A DNA stretch of 6,677 nucleotides, from NCBI GenBank assembly GCA_964415045.1, contig CAYPZL010000253.1:1-6677 (forward strand). The letters run 5' to 3'. The DNA comes from CAYPZL01 sp964415045 (GTDB lineage: Bacteria; Planctomycetota; Phycisphaerae; Sedimentisphaerales; Anaerobacaceae). The position numbers were made by a program, and so were the translations under genes. The notes below the pieces were generated by a model, which was not told the DNA's origin, ran no database searches, and saw nothing but the letters and a program-made list of their open reading frames with translations. How positions within the stretch are numbered: position 1 is the stretch's first letter; each line of letters begins with the position of its first letter. This document shows, one piece after another, positions 1 through 5,925 of the stretch.

Positions 1-100
1 GTCCTCAACCATACCAGAGAACGCGACCGGAGGCAGCCTTTCATGGGATTACGCGGTGCGTCCCAGGAAATCTGCGTGCTTGGGCTTGCAGGCGGGTCGT

Positions 101-535
101 CTACAGCTCGACGATGTCCAGCAGCGTAATCTTGAACAGGACGTCCTGCCCGGCCAACGGGTGATTGGCATCGACGGTGATCTCGGTTTCGCTCACCTCG
201 GTGATGGTGGCGTGCAGGACTTCGCATTCGTCGCTGGGCAGTCGCAGTCGCTGCCCCACCTTCGGGTCGATGCCCTTGGGGAACAGGTCGCGGTCGATTT
301 TCTGCACGAGCTCTTCCCGGCGCGGGCCGTAGCCTTTCTTCTCCGGCAGGACCACGACCCGGGACTCGCCCGGCGCCATGCCGATCAGGGCCCGCTCCAG
401 ATCCGGCAGCAAATCCTCATGCCCCACGATCAGCTCGATGGGCCGGCCGTCGGGCGACATCTCAAACTCCCGCCCGTCCGCCGTCCTGCCGGCACAAATG
501 ACTCGAACAACATCGCCGTCTTTCACGCGCGCCAT
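101..535 (-). CDS. SlyD-like FKBP-type peptidyl-prolyl cis-trans isomerase
   Basis: Predicted cytoplasmic prolyl isomerase and chaperone of 144 residues. The order matches SlyD-type FKBPs: an N-terminal FKBP half (about residues 1-68, including GHEDLLPDLERALIGMAPGE at 38-57), an inserted insert-in-flap chaperone domain (about 70-122), then the closing FKBP strand with the family hallmark NHPLAGQDVLFKITL (124-138). There is no signal peptide. The histidine- and cysteine-rich metal-binding tail of E. coli SlyD is absent; the protein ends soon after the FKBP fold, as in other short SlyD-like proteins. The ATG at 535 is supported by AGGAG (542-546 on the plus strand) with a 6-nt spacer. The next gene upstream on the same strand ends 135 bp away, and an inverted repeat lies between them, so it may have its own control. 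The family call is secure; client proteins cannot be predicted. Confidence 0.93.
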   Translation of the reverse strand: MARVKDGDVVRVICAGRTADGREFEMSPDGRPIELIVGHEDLLPDLERALIGMAPGESRVVVLPEKKGYGPRREELVQKIDRDLFPKGIDPKVGQRLRLPSDECEVLHATITEVSETEITVDANHPLAGQDVLFKITLLDIVEL

Positions 536-563
536 TCACATCTCCTGCGGCCTCAATTCAACT

Positions 564-618
564 ATTCGCTAACACGCACGGTACCATTACCCCGCGCGGA
601 TCGCAAGTGTTCGCGAAT
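564..618. repeat. Inverted repeat upstream of the FKBP gene (possible operator or leader hairpin)
   Basis: ATTCGCTAACAC (564-575) and GTGTTCGCGAAT (607-618) are reverse complements at 11 of 12 positions; the single mismatch is 570/612. The 31-nt interior contains two further perfect palindromes, GGTACC (580-585) and CCGCGCGG (592-599). It lies 29 bp upstream of the FKBP start codon and 53 bp past the stop of the upstream gene. It could be a regulator-binding site, a stem-loop in the FKBP leader, or an end signal for the upstream transcript. No T-run follows on the minus strand, so a classical terminator is the least favoured reading. Confidence 0.5.
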
Positions 619-670
619 GCCCCAAATGGCGGATTCAGACAGCAATATGCGACAAGAAGGGACACCGAAG

Positions 671-1087
671 CTACGAGGCGCAGACCATCAGTTCGAGAAA
701 GCCCAGACCGATCCAGAGGACAATCAGGGGCACGAAAGCGGCGATACAGAGGTACTGCAACACTCTGTTGGTGGTCAGCAGAGAGGCCGTTGCCACGCCG
801 AGCCCAAGCACGAGGACCATCAGGCCCAAGGCCGCCGAGGGAGTGTGCGGCGGTTTGCCGGCGTTGGGCCAGCCGGCCGCCAGCGGCCGCGCCCACGGCC
901 CGCACAGATTGGCCAGCCCGCCCACGACGCGGGTCGGAACGTCGATGTAATGCGGCGCGCAGATCAGGTGGATGGCGAGGGCGATCACGCCGAAGCCCAA
1001 CCACAGGCCCAGATAGATGACAGCGAGACGGGCCGTGCCTATCGGGGCGAAGGGATCCCCGGGCATGTCGTCATCAGCGTGTGTCAT
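671..1087 (-). CDS. Small membrane protein with three predicted helices, unknown function
   Basis: I do not recognise this 138-residue protein. It has a short acidic N-terminus and three hydrophobic stretches at about 21-44, 85-104 and 109-135. Between the first two is a 40-residue polar loop rich in Gly, Pro and Trp (about 45-84). It should be an integral inner-membrane protein; no catalytic motif is visible. The frame stays open upstream to 1222, but that would overlap the end of the SGNH hydrolase gene and add a non-conserved-looking basic extension. I chose the ATG at 1087 because GGAGA (1096-1100 on the plus strand) sits 8 nt before it. It starts 94 bp after the SGNH gene stop on the same strand, so co-transcription is possible. 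A competing frame on the same strand (558-1004) lacks comparable start support. The hydrophobic pattern makes a real gene likely. Confidence 0.7.
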   Translation of the reverse strand: MTHADDDMPGDPFAPIGTARLAVIYLGLWLGFGVIALAIHLICAPHYIDVPTRVVGGLANLCGPWARPLAAGWPNAGKPPHTPSAALGLMVLVLGLGVATASLLTTNRVLQYLCIAAFVPLIVLWIGLGFLELMVCAS

Positions 1088-1154
1088 ACCGGCGTTCTCC
1101 AACCGATCTTTCGCGCCCCGACCGTGGGACGCAAAGCGTGTCGTCGTCACAGTC

Positions 1155-1172
1155 GCCGGAGGCGGCACCGGC
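1155..1172 (-). terminator. Weak GC-rich hairpin after the SGNH hydrolase gene
   Basis: GCCGG (1155-1159) pairs with CCGGC (1168-1172) across an 8-nt loop, 9 nt beyond the TAA stop at 1182-1184. The stem is only 5 bp and has no following T-run on the minus strand. It could be a weak transcription-attenuating hairpin or chance in GC-rich DNA. Confidence 0.2.
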
Positions 1173-1181
1173 ACGCGCGCC

Positions 1182-2483
1182 TTATTCCGGCTCGATGCGG
1201 ATACTGTGACGTACGGGAACAAAGGCGACGCCCACGGCCTCGACCAGAGGCGCCCGCGTCTTCTCCGTCAGCGCGACGGTCGCCGGCATGTCCGCCCGCC
1301 CCTCCGGCCCGTGGAACAGCGTCTTGATCTGCCGGGTCTCGTAGGCCTGTTTCCTTGCCACGGCGTCATCGACGCGCGCAAACGCGGCGCTGAACGGATT
1401 GACCGGGAAATCCACCGCCAGATTCACGCCCCGCTGCAACGCGCCGGCGGTATAGCTTCTCGACGTTTCGCCCCACGTCACGCGATAGCGCCGGGCGCGG
1501 GCGTTGCGCGCCACCAGCATGAAACGGTTCAGCTCCTCGTTAAACGGCACCAGCGCCATGCCGGAGCGAATGCTGGAATCCTGGTCGAGCGGGCCGGTGG
1601 CGCAGAACGGGTACCGCGTGCTCTCGATTCGCACCTCGGTCGCCGACGACGACAGGATGCGATGCCCTTTCGAAGCGCTCGCCTCTCCCGCGGCCAAATC
1701 GACCGTGATGGTGGCGATGTCCCCATCCAGGCCCATCGCCTTGAGGAAGGCGTAGGCCATCACCAAATGACCCGCCCAGCCGGGATGGACGCCGTCCTTG
1801 CCCGAGATCATATAATCGTCGCCGTACCGCTTCCGGGCCTCGAAGCCCTGAACCAGCATGGGCAGAAAGACATCGGCGAACGCCACCCGCTCATCCTGGG
1901 CCAGCCGCACGTCGATATTGCGAAACTCCGCCAGGCTGTGGTTCAGGTCGTCCACCGTCCCCTCGGCCCGCTTGACCCAGCTCGGCATCTTGCCCACGGT
2001 GCCGGCCGAGCCCTGGATCACCCGCGTCCCCCGGGCCTTGAACGAGCGAATGATCGAACGCGAGGCGTCGCGATAAATGCGACCGTACTCTTCTTTGTAA
2101 GGCTGGTAGTTGTGGTCGTTCATCGCGTAGCACGTCGTGGCGATGGTCGGCTCGAAGCGCAGGACGTCGTTCTCCAGCCGCGCTTGCAGCCCCGGAGCTT
2201 TCTCTCCGCTCCAGCCAAATTGCCGCACCGCGACGTGCAATTGCGGCACGCAGACCGTCAGATACGTCTCCATGATCCGCGAGTACATCTTCTGTTCCGT
2301 GATGGAGTCGCCGCAGATGGCCAGCCGGTCGCCCTGTTTGAGAAGCCGCCCTTCGCTCGGCGGCGCCTTCAACAGCCTGTAGGCGGCAAAGTACGAATCG
2401 GCGGGCAACGACTCCCATTGCTCCGCCAGCAGCGGAGAAACCGAAATCACGATAAGCAGCAGAAAAGATTTGCGATTTTTCAT
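1182..2483 (-). CDS. Secreted SGNH/GDSL-family hydrolase
   Basis: Predicted exported esterase-type hydrolase of 433 residues. Residues 1-20 are a signal peptide: basic MKNRK, a hydrophobic core, then a cut near LLA-EQ. SGNH blocks follow in order: block I GDSIT (58-62, nucleophile Ser60), block II Gly in FGWSGE (89-94), block III AMND (120-123, oxyanion Asn122) and block V DGVHP (230-234, Asp230 and His233). The catalytic residues are complete; the usual Gly before the block III N-D pair is replaced by Ala120. The SGNH domain ends near residue 255. A further 180 residues are likely a beta-rich C-terminal domain that I cannot name. Family members act on acyl esters, often acetylated polysaccharides; the substrate here is unknown. 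The ATG at 2483 has no clear Shine-Dalgarno site; a promoter ends 7 nt before it (2491-2519), which suggests a leaderless transcript. Divergent from the phosphodiesterase operon. Confidence 0.92.
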   Translation of the reverse strand: MKNRKSFLLLIVISVSPLLAEQWESLPADSYFAAYRLLKAPPSEGRLLKQGDRLAICGDSITEQKMYSRIMETYLTVCVPQLHVAVRQFGWSGEKAPGLQARLENDVLRFEPTIATTCYAMNDHNYQPYKEEYGRIYRDASRSIIRSFKARGTRVIQGSAGTVGKMPSWVKRAEGTVDDLNHSLAEFRNIDVRLAQDERVAFADVFLPMLVQGFEARKRYGDDYMISGKDGVHPGWAGHLVMAYAFLKAMGLDGDIATITVDLAAGEASASKGHRILSSSATEVRIESTRYPFCATGPLDQDSSIRSGMALVPFNEELNRFMLVARNARARRYRVTWGETSRSYTAGALQRGVNLAVDFPVNPFSAAFARVDDAVARKQAYETRQIKTLFHGPEGRADMPATVALTEKTRAPLVEAVGVAFVPVRHSIRIEPE

Positions 2484-2490
2484 GGGGACA

Positions 2491-2519
2491 AGTATACACC
2501 CCGCTACTCAGGAGGTCCA
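2491..2519 (-). promoter_or_regulatory. Predicted sigma70-type promoter of the SGNH gene, leaderless spacing
   Basis: Read on the minus strand: TGGACC (2519-2514, 4 of 6 to TTGACA), a 17-nt spacer, TATACT (2496-2491, 5 of 6 to TATAAT), then 7 nt (TGTCCCC) and the ATG at 2483. A start site about 7 nt below the -10 box would fall at or next to the A of the ATG. No purine-rich ribosome-binding site is visible there, which agrees with leaderless initiation. Confidence 0.5.
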
Positions 2520-2635
2520 GTCCCTTTGCCCCTCCGAGAAGAACCGGCAGCGGTGCGCCGGATGTGCCGACGTCAGAACACGTGAAGCCTGAAGCATCCT
2601 TTTTGTTGTTGCCAAAGCGGACTTCGGGTATTGTC

Positions 2636-2658
2636 TATAACCCTTGACAGAAGTTCTG
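2636..2658 (+). promoter_or_regulatory. Possible -10 box and operator-like palindrome before the phosphodiesterase operon
   Basis: TATAAC (2636-2641) matches 5 of 6 to the -10 consensus. The only good -35 candidate, TTGCCA (2609-2614), is 21 nt away, which is longer than usual. CAGAAGTTCTG (2648-2658) is a perfect palindrome around one central base; a transcript from this -10 would begin at about its left edge, a position suited to a repressor. TTGACA (2644-2649) overlaps the palindrome but has no -10 partner. This is a tentative reading of the only promoter-like signals in the spacer. Confidence 0.25.
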
Positions 2659-2680
2659 ATGTGTCGGTCGGAGGCCTTGT

Positions 2681-3493
2681 ATGATGGCAAGAGCTTGTGC
2701 GATAGTGTCCTGGCTGATGGTGTTTTCCGGTCCGGCCCGCGCCGGCGTGGTTCCGTTGCCCCACGCTCACGCCCATAACGATTACCGACACAATCGGCCG
2801 CTGCTGGAGGCGTTGGAGCACGGTTTCACGAGCGTCGAGGCGGACGTGTTTCTGGTGGGACAGAAGCTCTGCGTCGCCCACGACGCCGACGAGATCAAGC
2901 CGGAACGGACGCTGCGTTCCCTGTATTTGGAGCCGCTGCGCCGGCGCGTGAAGCAGAACGGCGGGCACGTCTACCCGACCAAGTCGAGGTTCTTATTGCT
3001 GGTGGATTTCAAATCGGCTGCCGAGCCGACGTACCGCAGACTGCACGAGATCCTCGCGGAGTATCGCGACGTCGTTACCTCGTTCGGGCCGCAGGGCCGC
3101 CGGGAAAAGGCGGTTCTGGTCATTGTCTCGGGGAACCGGCCGCTGGAGCTGATGAAGTCCCAGACCGTGCGCTACGCGGGCTATGACGGCCGGCTCAGCG
3201 ACCTGGAATCGGATTTGCCTGCGGACCTGATGCCTCTGATCAGCGATCGCTGGGGCGCGCATTTCACCTGGCGCGGCGCCGGGCCGATGCCCGCTGCCGA
3301 GCGCGAGAAACTGAACGGTGTCGTCAAAGCCGCGCATGCGAAAGGCCGGCTCGTGCGATTCTGGGCGACGCCCGACGCCCGTTCGGCCACACGGCAGGCC
3401 CTCTGGCGCGGGCTGCTGTCGGCCGGCGTCGATCTGATCAACACGGACGATCTCGAAGGATTGAAGACCTTTCTTCTCGAGCATGGACGCTGA
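2681..3493 (+). CDS. Secreted AIM6/GDPD-type phosphodiesterase
   Basis: A 270-residue exported protein of the PI-PLC/glycerophosphodiesterase superfamily, closest in motif to the AIM6 (altered inheritance of mitochondria 6) branch. Residues 1-21 are a signal peptide with a cut at ARA-G. The signature HAHNDY (30-35) replaces the HRG of ordinary GDPD enzymes. VEADV (52-56) supplies Glu53 and Asp55 as likely metal ligands, AHD (66-68) the second catalytic His67, and LLVDFK (106-111) the next barrel strand. RFWATPD (226-232) and GVDLINTDDLEGL (249-261) close the TIM barrel as expected. All key residues are present, so activity is plausible; the natural substrate of bacterial AIM6-like proteins is not known to me. 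GGAGG (2670-2674) lies 6 nt before the ATG at 2681; the ATG at 2684 is an alternative at 9 nt. The stop overlaps the ABC ATPase start by 11 nt, implying translational coupling. It heads a three-gene operon. Confidence 0.88.
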   Translation: MMARACAIVSWLMVFSGPARAGVVPLPHAHAHNDYRHNRPLLEALEHGFTSVEADVFLVGQKLCVAHDADEIKPERTLRSLYLEPLRRRVKQNGGHVYPTKSRFLLLVDFKSAAEPTYRRLHEILAEYRDVVTSFGPQGRREKAVLVIVSGNRPLELMKSQTVRYAGYDGRLSDLESDLPADLMPLISDRWGAHFTWRGAGPMPAAEREKLNGVVKAAHAKGRLVRFWATPDARSATRQALWRGLLSAGVDLINTDDLEGLKTFLLEHGR

Positions 3494-4181
3494 CGCTTTC
3501 ATCCAGACGGAAGGATTGACCCGGGTCTATTCGTCGGGGCCCGTGCAGGTCACGGCGCTGCGGGACGTGACGCTCTCGGTCGAGCGCGGCAGCTTCGTCG
3601 GCGTCACGGGCGCCTCCGGCTCGGGCAAGTCCACGCTGATGAACCTGCTGGGCGGGCTGGACACGCCCTCGGCGGGGCGGCTCTCGGTCGGGGGGCGGCG
3701 CATTTCGGACCTGGACCACGACGAGCTGGCCCTCTTTCGCCGCACGACCGTCGGCATGATCTTCCAGTCGTTCAATCTGGTCGGCTCGCACACGGCGCTG
3801 GAAAACGTCGCGCTGCCCCTGTTGTTCTCCGGCGTGCCCAAGAAGGAGCGGCTCCGCCGGGCCGGCGAGCTGTTGGGCACGGTCGGATTGGAGGGCCGTG
3901 CGGGCCACAGGCCGAGCGAGCTGTCCGGCGGCGAGCAGCAGAGGGTCGCCATCGCCCGGGCCCTGGTGAATCGCCCGCAAATCCTGCTGGCCGACGAGCC
4001 CACCGGCAATCTGGACAGCCGCACCTCCCGGCAAATCGTCGAGTCCCTCGTCGAACTGCGGCGGGCGCGGTCCCTGACCGTCGTGATGATCTCGCACGAG
4101 CAGACGTTGCTGCGCGAGTTTGCCGATGAAGTGATCCGCCTGAAAGACGGAGCGGTGACGCAGCGCGAGAGGTTGCGATAG
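3483..4181 (+). CDS. ABC transporter ATPase, MacB/LolD type
   Basis: A 232-residue nucleotide-binding subunit that powers the permease encoded next. All ATPase motifs are intact: Walker A GASGSGKST (43-51, Lys49), Q-loop Gln95, signature LSGGEQQ (147-153), Walker B ILLADEP (167-173, catalytic Glu172), D-loop NLDS (176-179) and H-loop His205. The sequence LADEPTGNLDS is typical of the LolD/MacB/FtsE group. Length is normal for a free-standing LolD-like subunit; in MacB itself this domain is fused to the permease. The ATG at 3483 lies inside the 3' end of the phosphodiesterase gene (11-nt overlap) with only a weak ribosome site, so ribosomes finishing the upstream gene probably restart here. 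Cytoplasmic, membrane-associated. Family call secure; cargo unknown. Confidence 0.96.
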   Translation: MDADAFIQTEGLTRVYSSGPVQVTALRDVTLSVERGSFVGVTGASGSGKSTLMNLLGGLDTPSAGRLSVGGRRISDLDHDELALFRRTTVGMIFQSFNLVGSHTALENVALPLLFSGVPKKERLRRAGELLGTVGLEGRAGHRPSELSGGEQQRVAIARALVNRPQILLADEPTGNLDSRTSRQIVESLVELRRARSLTVVMISHEQTLLREFADEVIRLKDGAVTQRERLR

Positions 4182-4183
4182 CC

Positions 4184-5566
4184 ATGAGGATTTCCGACTA
4201 CATCGAGCAGGCGTGCGGCAACTTGTGGAAGAAGAAGCTGCGCACGTTTCTCACCACCTGCGGCGTAATCATCGGCGTCGGGGCCCTGGTCTGCATGTTC
4301 GCCTTCGGCCAGGGCGTCCAGCGCAACATCAAGGACCAGTTCGAGGAGATGGACCTGCTCAACTACATCAACGTCTCCCCGAAGAACGGCGCCCGCCGGG
4401 ATCCGTCCGAGCGCGATCCGGATGCGCCCCGGGCGCACGACGAGCCGAGCGAGCCTGCCGGCGACGCCCGAACGCGGGTCGAGATGCTGGACGATGACTT
4501 CATCGACGAGGTGATGCAGATCGACGGGGTCGAGGCGGCCTTTCCCGAGATGCGTTTTCCCGCCCAGATTCGCCTGGGCGAGAGGGAGCAGTTCACCCTG
4601 GTCCAGGTCGTCACGGCCAGGGCGTGCGGGTCGGAGCTGGTGCAGTTGCGCGCCGGGCAGCCCTATACCAGCGACGAGCCGAACGAGGCGATGATCAGCG
4701 ATTCGCTGTTGCGGCGTCTGGGCAACAGGAAACCGGAAACCGCCGTCGGCCAGGAGGTGGAGATCCGCACGATCAGGCTGGACTTCAGCCTGGCCAGTCT
4801 CATGCGGATGGCCTTCGGCCGGGGCGACCAGCGACTGCCTATCTCGAGCAAGCGGTATCCCTTCAAGATCGTCGGCGTGATCGAGCGGATGGGCTTCGGG
4901 GGCGCAATGCCGATTCGCAGCGACGCGTTCATTCCGCCCGGGGCAGCCGGCCGCATGAGGAAACTGGTCCTGACCGGCATCTCGGATTTGTTCCAGCCCG
5001 CCGAGAAGATGGCCGGCTATTCCACGGTCACGGTCCGGGTCGCCTCGCCCCGGCTCGTGGCCGACGTCAAGGCAAAGCTCGACGAGCGTGGGCTGCGGAC
5101 CTTCGCCCTGATGGACCAGTTGGACGAGATGAAGAAGGGCTTCGTCATCATGGACATGTTCCTGCTGGCGGTCGGGATGATCGGCATGACGGTGGCCTCG
5201 CTGGGCATCGTCAATACGATGGTGATGTCGATCCTGGAGCGGTACCGCGAGATCGGCATCATGAAGGCGGTGGGCGCAACCGACGCCGATGTGCAGAAGA
5301 TCTTCCTCTTTGAGTCCGGCGTGATCGGCTTTATGGGCGGCGTCTTCGGCCTGGCGCTCGGATGGCTCGTCAGCATCATCATCAACGTCGTGGTCAACGG
5401 TCTGTCGGCCCGCGAGGGCGTCCCGCACATTCACTACTTCAGCTTCCCCTGGTGGCTCTGCCTCGGCGCCGTCGCCTTCTCCGTCCTGGTGAGCCTGATC
5501 GCCGGCATCTTCCCGACGATCCGCGCCGCCGCCGTCGATCCCGTCGTCGCCCTCCGTCACGACTGA
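4184..5566 (+). CDS. MacB/FtsX-type ABC transporter permease
   Basis: A 460-residue inner-membrane permease with type VII topology: helix 1 at about 21-43, a large extracytoplasmic MacB-like core (about 45-318), then helices at about 320-349, 375-404 and 424-446. The coupling segment ERYREIGIMKAVGA (352-365) and the C-terminal IRAAAVDPVVALR (446-458) are hallmarks of MacB/LolC/LolE permeases. Such transporters move or extract lipids, lipoproteins, peptides or drugs from the periplasmic face by mechanotransmission. The core has a very polar, proline- and charge-rich insert (about 68-98) and a second variable stretch (about 195-222), which account for the length above roughly 400 residues. The ATG at 4184 begins 2 nt after the ATPase stop, with GAGAGG (4167-4172) 11 nt upstream. 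No MacA-like adaptor follows in the window. Confidence 0.95.
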   Translation: MRISDYIEQACGNLWKKKLRTFLTTCGVIIGVGALVCMFAFGQGVQRNIKDQFEEMDLLNYINVSPKNGARRDPSERDPDAPRAHDEPSEPAGDARTRVEMLDDDFIDEVMQIDGVEAAFPEMRFPAQIRLGEREQFTLVQVVTARACGSELVQLRAGQPYTSDEPNEAMISDSLLRRLGNRKPETAVGQEVEIRTIRLDFSLASLMRMAFGRGDQRLPISSKRYPFKIVGVIERMGFGGAMPIRSDAFIPPGAAGRMRKLVLTGISDLFQPAEKMAGYSTVTVRVASPRLVADVKAKLDERGLRTFALMDQLDEMKKGFVIMDMFLLAVGMIGMTVASLGIVNTMVMSILERYREIGIMKAVGATDADVQKIFLFESGVIGFMGGVFGLALGWLVSIIINVVVNGLSAREGVPHIHYFSFPWWLCLGAVAFSVLVSLIAGIFPTIRAAAVDPVVALRHD

Positions 5567-5584
5567 TGCGGATTCTGGTCAGTC
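5561..5584. terminator. Weak hairpin at the convergent gene ends
   Basis: GACTGA (5561-5566, including the permease TGA stop) pairs with TCAGTC (5579-5584) across a 12-nt loop. It lies between the plus-strand operon end and the end of the minus-strand remnant. No T-run follows on either side, so termination is only a suggestion. Confidence 0.2.
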
Positions 5585-5821
5585 TCTGCGAAGTGTGTCA
5601 TCCTGAACGAAGCGCAGCGCAGTGAAGTCGATGGCGAGCGTCTGCAATGGCTCAGGCGTCGTGTTGACCAGATGGATCGTGCACCGGCCCGAGAGCGAGA
5701 CCCGGTCGGCAAAATCGATAGCGCAGTCGATCTGGTAACGGGCCCGGGGCGGGCGCTGCGGCACCCAGAACGCTACTTTGCCGCCGGTGGTTTCTTGTAA
5801 GGAAAACGGCGCTATCGTAAC
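5579..5821 (-). pseudogene. Remnant of an exopeptidase-like (M1 N-domain-like) coding region
   Basis: An open frame reads about 80 codons from 5821 to the TGA at 5579. The middle resembles the beta-sandwich N-terminal domain of M1-type metallopeptidases: a Y-x-I-D-x-x-I-D start, then L-S-G-x-x-T-I and VNTTPEPLQTLAI; this is a pattern match from memory and only tentative. No HExxH site exists, because the frame ends far too early. The last 13 or so residues (ALRFVQDDTLRRD) are encoded by a dispersed-type repeat (5596-5633). At the 5' end a strong GGAGG stands 8 nt before an in-frame GTT, with no ATG, GTG or TTG nearby. An in-frame ATG exists upstream at 5866 (95 codons) but has no ribosome site. 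I read this as a decayed gene cut at its 3' end; a short hypothetical gene is the alternative. Confidence 0.4.
5596..5633. repeat. Dispersed intergenic-type repeat (TCATCCTGAACGAAGC family)
   Basis: The stretch TCATCCTGAACGAAGCGCAG and the following GCGCAGTGAAGTCGAT strongly resemble a repeat that recurs between genes in many environmental bacterial genomes (forms such as TCATTCTGAGCGAAGCGAAG). When translated in one frame it gives the familiar spurious peptide CHPERSAA. It lies in the convergent gap and forms the tail of the remnant frame on the minus strand. Only one copy is present in this window, so the repeat status rests on recall rather than on internal comparison. Confidence 0.5.
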
Positions 5822-5829
5822 TTTTCTTT

Positions 5830-5834
5830 CCTCC
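5830..5834 (-). promoter_or_regulatory. Orphan Shine-Dalgarno site without a start codon
   Basis: On the minus strand GGAGG followed by AAAGAAAA is a near-ideal ribosome-binding site in a purine-rich context. At the expected 8-nt spacing the codon is GTT (5821-5819), followed by ACG and ATA. All are in the frame of the remnant, and none is a standard start. This fits a GTG-to-GTT change in a dying gene, or use of a rare start codon. Confidence 0.35.
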
Positions 5835-5886
5835 GGGCGACGCCTCGCGGGGTGAAACCGATCCATTTTGAGCCAGCATATCCGCG

Positions 5887-5913
5887 CACGACGATTGCTG
5901 TAAAGCCGTCGTG
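5887..5913 (-). terminator. Hairpin after the beta-helix gene
   Basis: CACGACG (5887-5893) and CGTCGTG (5907-5913) form a perfect 7-bp stem. Inside, GCT (5897-5899) can pair with AGC (5904-5906) after a 3-nt bulge, around a GTAA tetraloop. It begins 12 nt past the TAA stop at 5926-5928. No T-run follows on the minus strand, so it may act as a factor-independent pause or a 3' stabilising hairpin. Confidence 0.4.
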
Positions 5914-5925
5914 TCCGGAGTTGGT

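Noticed and set aside
43..64. GGGA/TCCC short inverted repeat after the FKBP gene
   Set aside because: The 4-bp stem with a 12-nt loop is too weak to call a terminator; I see no other structure in 1-100.
558..1004. 148-codon minus-strand frame overlapping the membrane-protein gene
   Set aside because: It is arginine- and proline-rich, has no supported start and no hydrophobic pattern; the 671-1087 frame with a Shine-Dalgarno site is preferred.
1088..1222. 45-residue N-terminal extension of the membrane protein
   Set aside because: It would overlap the SGNH gene end and has no ribosome-binding support, whereas the ATG at 1087 does.
56..1327. 423-codon plus-strand open frame
   Set aside because: It is antisense to the FKBP gene and the membrane-protein gene, has low-complexity Arg/Gln/His/Pro-rich composition and no domain; typical of a GC-rich shadow frame.
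1017..2585. 522-codon plus-strand open frame opposite the SGNH gene
   Set aside because: The minus-strand product has a signal peptide and complete SGNH motifs; this frame is only its antisense shadow.
2508..2690. 60-codon minus-strand frame in the divergent spacer
   Set aside because: No domain, and it overlaps the promoter signals and the ribosome site of the phosphodiesterase gene.
3527..5560. 677-codon minus-strand open frame across the ABC genes
   Set aside because: It is rich in Asp, His, Arg and Gln with no recognisable fold, and lies opposite two genes with complete ABC motifs.
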